Source: Paracoccaceae bacterium
GTDB lineage: Bacteria > Pseudomonadota > Alphaproteobacteria > Rhodobacterales > Rhodobacteraceae
Reading direction: 5' to 3'
Length of the DNA stretch: 9,335 nucleotides
Assembly: GCA_020441345.1 (NCBI GenBank)
Contig: JAGRMK010000351.1
Location: forward strand, 1 to 9,335
Part shown: positions 6,271 through 9,335 of the stretch, piece by piece
How positions within the stretch are numbered: position 1 is the stretch's first letter
How the letters are laid out: every line of letters starts with the position of its first letter
Position numbers and translations under genes: made by a program
Notes under the pieces: model-generated
Told to the model about the DNA's origin: nothing
The model's database searches: none
What the model saw: only the letters and a program-made list of their open reading frames with translations

Positions 6271-9200
6271 GCTTCCGCCTCCGCGATCAGGGCCCGCAAT
6301 TTCGACGCCATTACCCGCACGTTGGGTTCCAGCACCATCGAATCGTGATCGCCAGGAACCTCGTGCACCGTCAAGCGCGGCATCCAGCGCGACCAGTCGT
6401 TATCATCATACACGTATTCCTTGGCCTGGCTGACCCATCGTCCGCCACTCACTTTCCAATGCCGGTCCAATGGTGGCCGGAACAATGCAACCGGCGCGTC
6501 GTATTCGGTCAGCGCGACATGCGGAAGGGCATCGCGGAACGCGGCCTCGATCGCCTGGTTCTGGAACCCGCCTACTTCCGTTTCGCCCTCTTCGGCACGA
6601 CGCGCCATTTGGTCTTTCCAGTCGCGGCGAGCCTGCATCCATTCGGTCACGTAACCTGGCCCCTTGCGGCGGAACTCATGCAGCTTGATCAGCGCCTTGT
6701 CGGCCCGGCTCAAAGCGGGGCGCAATGGCACGGGCGTGTCGAGCATCGTCAACAGCCGGACGTTTTCGCCTTCGGCCCGCAACTGCCGCGCCATTTCCAG
6801 CGCCGTCAGGCCCCCACCCGAAAATCCGCCCAGCAGATAGGGCCCCTTTGGCTGCACCTGCCGCAGTTCGGCCAGGTAATCGCGCGCGGCCTCGTCGAGC
6901 CGGGCGTGGGGCGTCGCCCCGCCCAGAAGCCCGCGCGCCTGCAACCCGTAGAACGGCCTGTCTGTGCCCAGCAGTTGCGCAAGATGCCGCAGGTTCAGCA
7001 CGTTGCCGAACATCCCCGCGACCAGGAAGAACGGTGTTTTCGGCCCGCCCTCGCCCTCGTGCATGGGCACCAGGAATTCGAAGCGCCGAGCCGGCTTGCC
7101 GGGGGCGGGCGCATCGCCGGTTTCGGTGATGCCCGCCACCTCGGCGACCATCGCGGCGACCTTTTCCACCGTCGGGGCCTCGAACAGAACCGAGATCGGG
7201 AAATCGACCGCCCAGGTTTTCTTGACCCGCGCGAACAGCCGAACGGCGATCAGCGAGTGACCGCCAAGGTCAAAGAAACTGTCCGCGACACCGACGCCCT
7301 GCACGCCCAGCAATTCCTCCCACATGCCAACCAGCATCCGTTCGATATCGTTGCGCGGTTCGACATAGGCGCTGTCCAGGTCGGGGCGGTCGAATTTCTG
7401 GCCTTCTTCGATATCCGCACCCGGCGTTTGCGTGGCCTCGGCGATCAGTTCCGGCAACGTCAGAGACGAAATCACCACCTGCGGACGGTCGAGCGACAGG
7501 GCCCGCAGGAACGCGCTGGCGCCCTCTTGCGGGGTGATACCCATTGCCAGATTGCGCGCCAAACGTTCCTCGCCAGGGGTTAACACCCGGTCTTCGCCGC
7601 TGGTCTCGTCAAACCGAACCTCGGAGGGCAGCAGCGGTGCGGGCGTGCCAAAACCCGCATCCAGCCGCTTGATGGTAAAGCGCGCAATCTCGGCACAGAT
7701 CTGCCCGTCGGGGGTGGCCAGGGTGATATCGAAGCTGGCGAAACCGGGTTCGGCGGGCTTTATGCGCACATGGCTGACGATCTCGGCGGGCAAGGCGCGA
7801 AAGACCCGCACGCGGCCATAGGACACCGGCACCCAGAGCGCGCGGCCCTGATATCCGTCGATCAGCTCCATTGCCCAGCCGGTCGCGATGTCGGTCAGAG
7901 CGGGGTGCAGCACGTAGCCCTGCCCCAGATCGTCGCGGAACGCGGCGGGCAGCGACAGATGCGCGATCCCCTCGCCCTGGCCAAAGGCGCGCCGGTTCAG
8001 CACCCGCCAGCGTGGGCCGAAGGACAGATGCGCCTCTTGCCCGGTGACGAGGCCGTTCGGATCCTCGGCGATGGACTTCTCGCAACGCGCCACGATCGCG
8101 GCTACGTCCAGGGGTGCGGGACACGCGATGCCGCCCATCCCGATCTGGGCCTGTGCGTTCAACGCGAAGCCCGTGCGACCGCGCAGTGTCACGGCAGAGC
8201 GCAGCGCAAAATCATAGCCTGCGTCGGTGCGGTCCAGTGTCACGCGGATCTCGCGCGGTTCATTTATCTCCAGCGCGCGGAAAAACGTCAGATCGCTGAT
8301 CTCGAAGGGTTCAACCTCGCCTTGCCCATGCAGCGATTGCACGGCGATTTCCAGAATGCCGGTGCCGGGAACCAGCGCCATGCCATCCTTTGTGCGGTGC
8401 TCATCGAGCAGCCACATCTCGGGGGTATAGGTGGCCTTGAACTGGCGATTCATCCCTGCGTCGAAGCCCGTGGTTTCCAGCAGTGGCACTGAAACCGGCG
8501 TATCCGGCAGAACCGGCCCCTGCCCCAGCCGAGCGGCCATGGCCTCGGCGGCCATGCCGACCTCGGCCCAGATGCCCCAATTCAACGATAGAACCCGTGT
8601 CTTGCCCTGCCGCGCGCGCGCAAAGGCGTTCAGGTATTCGTTGGCGGCGACGTAATCGACCTGTCCCGCCGGGGCGGTCAGCGTCGAGGTCGAGGAAAAC
8701 ACCACGATCCGATCCACCGCGCCATCGGGCAGCAGGGCATCCAGAACCCGAAGCCCATGGACCTTGGGCGCGAAGACGCTTTCCACCGAACCCACGGTCT
8801 TCGCCAGCAGGGGCGCGTCGTCAATTGTCCCGGCGGCGTGGATCACGCCGTGAATTGGGCCGAACCGGGCGCGCACGGTGGCCAGCGCGTCGCGCATCTC
8901 GTCGATGTTGCACACGTCGGCGGCAGCGACCATGACCTCGGCGCCCAGTGCCTCCAGGCGTTCGACCGCCAGGATGCGGCGCGCGACCGGGTCGGCGGGG
9001 TTCTCACGATGGGCAGGCCAGTCGGCGCGATCCGGCAGCGGGGTGCGGGCGATCAACGCCACCCGCGCGCCGGATGCGGTGATCAGCGCCTCGGCCACGG
9101 TCTGCCCGATACCGCCAAATCCGCCGGTGATCACCCAGGCCGCACCCTGCGGCAGGTCGGGGATATCCAGCAGCGGCTGCGGACGCAGGCGCTGTTCAAA

Positions 9201-9335
9201 TCGTTTGCCGGCCCGCAGCGCGGCTACGGTATTGCCGGGTTGCGCGAAAAGCTCTTCCAGCAGCGGCGCGGTCAGGTCCGGGTGGCCGCCGCGCCTGCGG
9301 GGACGCGGGTCGATATCCAGCGTGGAAACGGTGAG
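6267..9335 (-). CDS. Type I polyketide synthase, C-terminal part: KR - DH - ACP - thioesterase (partial at right edge)
   Basis: The frame is open from the right edge to a TGA at 6269-6267 and gives 1022 residues; KS and AT domains are presumably upstream, outside the window. Numbering from the edge: pre-KR segment 1-65; ketoreductase about 66-275 with TGGFGGIG (70-77), K191, S215, Y228 and N232 as the catalytic set, and an IDD at 171-173 in the position of the B-type LDD motif. A hot-dog dehydratase follows at about 285-558, with H313 in EHRTKDGMALVPGTG and D482 in LHPALTDIATG. A segment typical of the post-KR region, GITPQEG (599-605) and PQVVIS (618-623), comes after the DH. The ACP is near 660-730 with DLGGHSL and S694. 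The type I thioesterase runs from about 765 to 1015 with GFSGGG (S839), D866 and H997 as the likely triad. The enzyme should reduce and dehydrate a beta-keto intermediate and release the chain by hydrolysis or cyclisation. An internal GTG at 9134 is not the real start. DH after KR is an unusual order. Confidence 0.93.
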   Translation of the reverse strand, partial: LTVSTLDIDPRPRRRGGHPDLTAPLLEELFAQPGNTVAALRAGKRFEQRLRPQPLLDIPDLPQGAAWVITGGFGGIGQTVAEALITASGARVALIARTPLPDRADWPAHRENPADPVARRILAVERLEALGAEVMVAAADVCNIDEMRDALATVRARFGPIHGVIHAAGTIDDAPLLAKTVGSVESVFAPKVHGLRVLDALLPDGAVDRIVVFSSTSTLTAPAGQVDYVAANEYLNAFARARQGKTRVLSLNWGIWAEVGMAAEAMAARLGQGPVLPDTPVSVPLLETTGFDAGMNRQFKATYTPEMWLLDEHRTKDGMALVPGTGILEIAVQSLHGQGEVEPFEISDLTFFRALEINEPREIRVTLDRTDAGYDFALRSAVTLRGRTGFALNAQAQIGMGGIACPAPLDVAAIVARCEKSIAEDPNGLVTGQEAHLSFGPRWRVLNRRAFGQGEGIAHLSLPAAFRDDLGQGYVLHPALTDIATGWAMELIDGYQGRALWVPVSYGRVRVFRALPAEIVSHVRIKPAEPGFASFDITLATPDGQICAEIARFTIKRLDAGFGTPAPLLPSEVRFDETSGEDRVLTPGEERLARNLAMGITPQEGASAFLRALSLDRPQVVISSLTLPELIAEATQTPGADIEEGQKFDRPDLDSAYVEPRNDIERMLVGMWEELLGVQGVGVADSFFDLGGHSLIAVRLFARVKKTWAVDFPISVLFEAPTVEKVAAMVAEVAGITETGDAPAPGKPARRFEFLVPMHEGEGGPKTPFFLVAGMFGNVLNLRHLAQLLGTDRPFYGLQARGLLGGATPHARLDEAARDYLAELRQVQPKGPYLLGGFSGGGLTALEMARQLRAEGENVRLLTMLDTPVPLRPALSRADKALIKLHEFRRKGPGYVTEWMQARRDWKDQMARRAEEGETEVGGFQNQAIEAAFRDALPHVALTEYDAPVALFRPPLDRHWKVSGGRWVSQAKEYVYDDNDWSRWMPRLTVHEVPGDHDSMVLEPNVRVMASKLRALIAEAEA
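6278..6282 (-). promoter_or_regulatory. Ribosome binding site of the glycosyltransferase gene
   Basis: The minus strand reads GGAGG followed by a 7-nt spacer and then ATG at 6270. It lies inside the last codons of the PKS gene and supports this start, with the ATGA stop/start overlap suggesting coupled translation. Confidence 0.75.

Noticed and set aside
6345..7583. Plus-strand open frame (412 codons) opposite the ACP-thioesterase region
   Set aside because: No domain is visible, and it is antisense to the thioesterase triad and the ACP motif.
6267..9134. Start of the PKS gene at the internal GTG at 9134
   Set aside because: The codon lies inside the nucleotide-binding strand of the KR (VITGGFGGIG), and the frame stays open with typical pre-KR sequence up to the window edge, so the gene continues beyond it.
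1..9335. tRNA, rRNA, CRISPR array, insertion sequence or phage genes
   Set aside because: None seen on either strand; the window is continuously occupied by the five genes described.

Overview
The window is GC-rich and almost entirely coding. It looks like part of an alphaproteobacterial chromosome, possibly Rhodobacterales. That guess rests on base composition, codon use and the type of flavoprotein at the left edge; no marker gene fixes the taxon. Almost all of the window is a tightly packed biosynthetic operon on the minus strand, read from right to left. Its beginning and its promoter lie beyond the right edge.

Layout in order of transcription: (1) 9335-6267, the C-terminal 1022 residues of a type I polyketide synthase, with domains KR, DH, ACP and thioesterase in that order; (2) 6270-5326, a family 2 glycosyltransferase overlapping the PKS stop by 4 bp (ATGA); (3) 5324-786, a 1512-residue NRPS-like protein, one base after the glycosyltransferase stop; (4) 789-127, an EntD/Sfp-type 4'-phosphopantetheinyl transferase overlapping the NRPS stop by 4 bp (GTGA). 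At the left edge, on the plus strand, lies the C-terminal end of an HI0933/BaiN-like flavoprotein (1-168). It converges on the PPTase gene and overlaps it by 42 bp. There are no intergenic gaps, RNA genes, mobile elements or CRISPR arrays that I can see.

The most interesting gene is the NRPS. Its domain order is formyltransferase, a condensation-domain remnant without HHxxxDG, and an adenylation domain split between motifs A4 and A5 by a roughly 375-residue flavin-dependent luciferase-like monooxygenase (MupA/Atu3671 type), then PCP. The ten specificity residues read from the split A domain are D-I-L-Q-M-G-M-I-W-K, close to the classical glycine code. The enzyme therefore probably loads glycine, oxidises it on the carrier and formylates it. 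The product could be an N-formyl-glycine starter (known from oxazole-containing polyketides), an alpha-hydroxyglycine (as proposed for the myxothiazol terminal module) or an N-hydroxy-formamide.

A working model: the PPTase activates the PCP and ACP, the NRPS makes an oxidised or formylated glycyl unit, the PKS extends and reduces/dehydrates a chain and releases it by its thioesterase, and the glycosyltransferase decorates the product. The order of NRPS and PKS action cannot be fixed from this window, because the PKS N-terminus is missing and the NRPS has neither a functional condensation domain nor a release domain.
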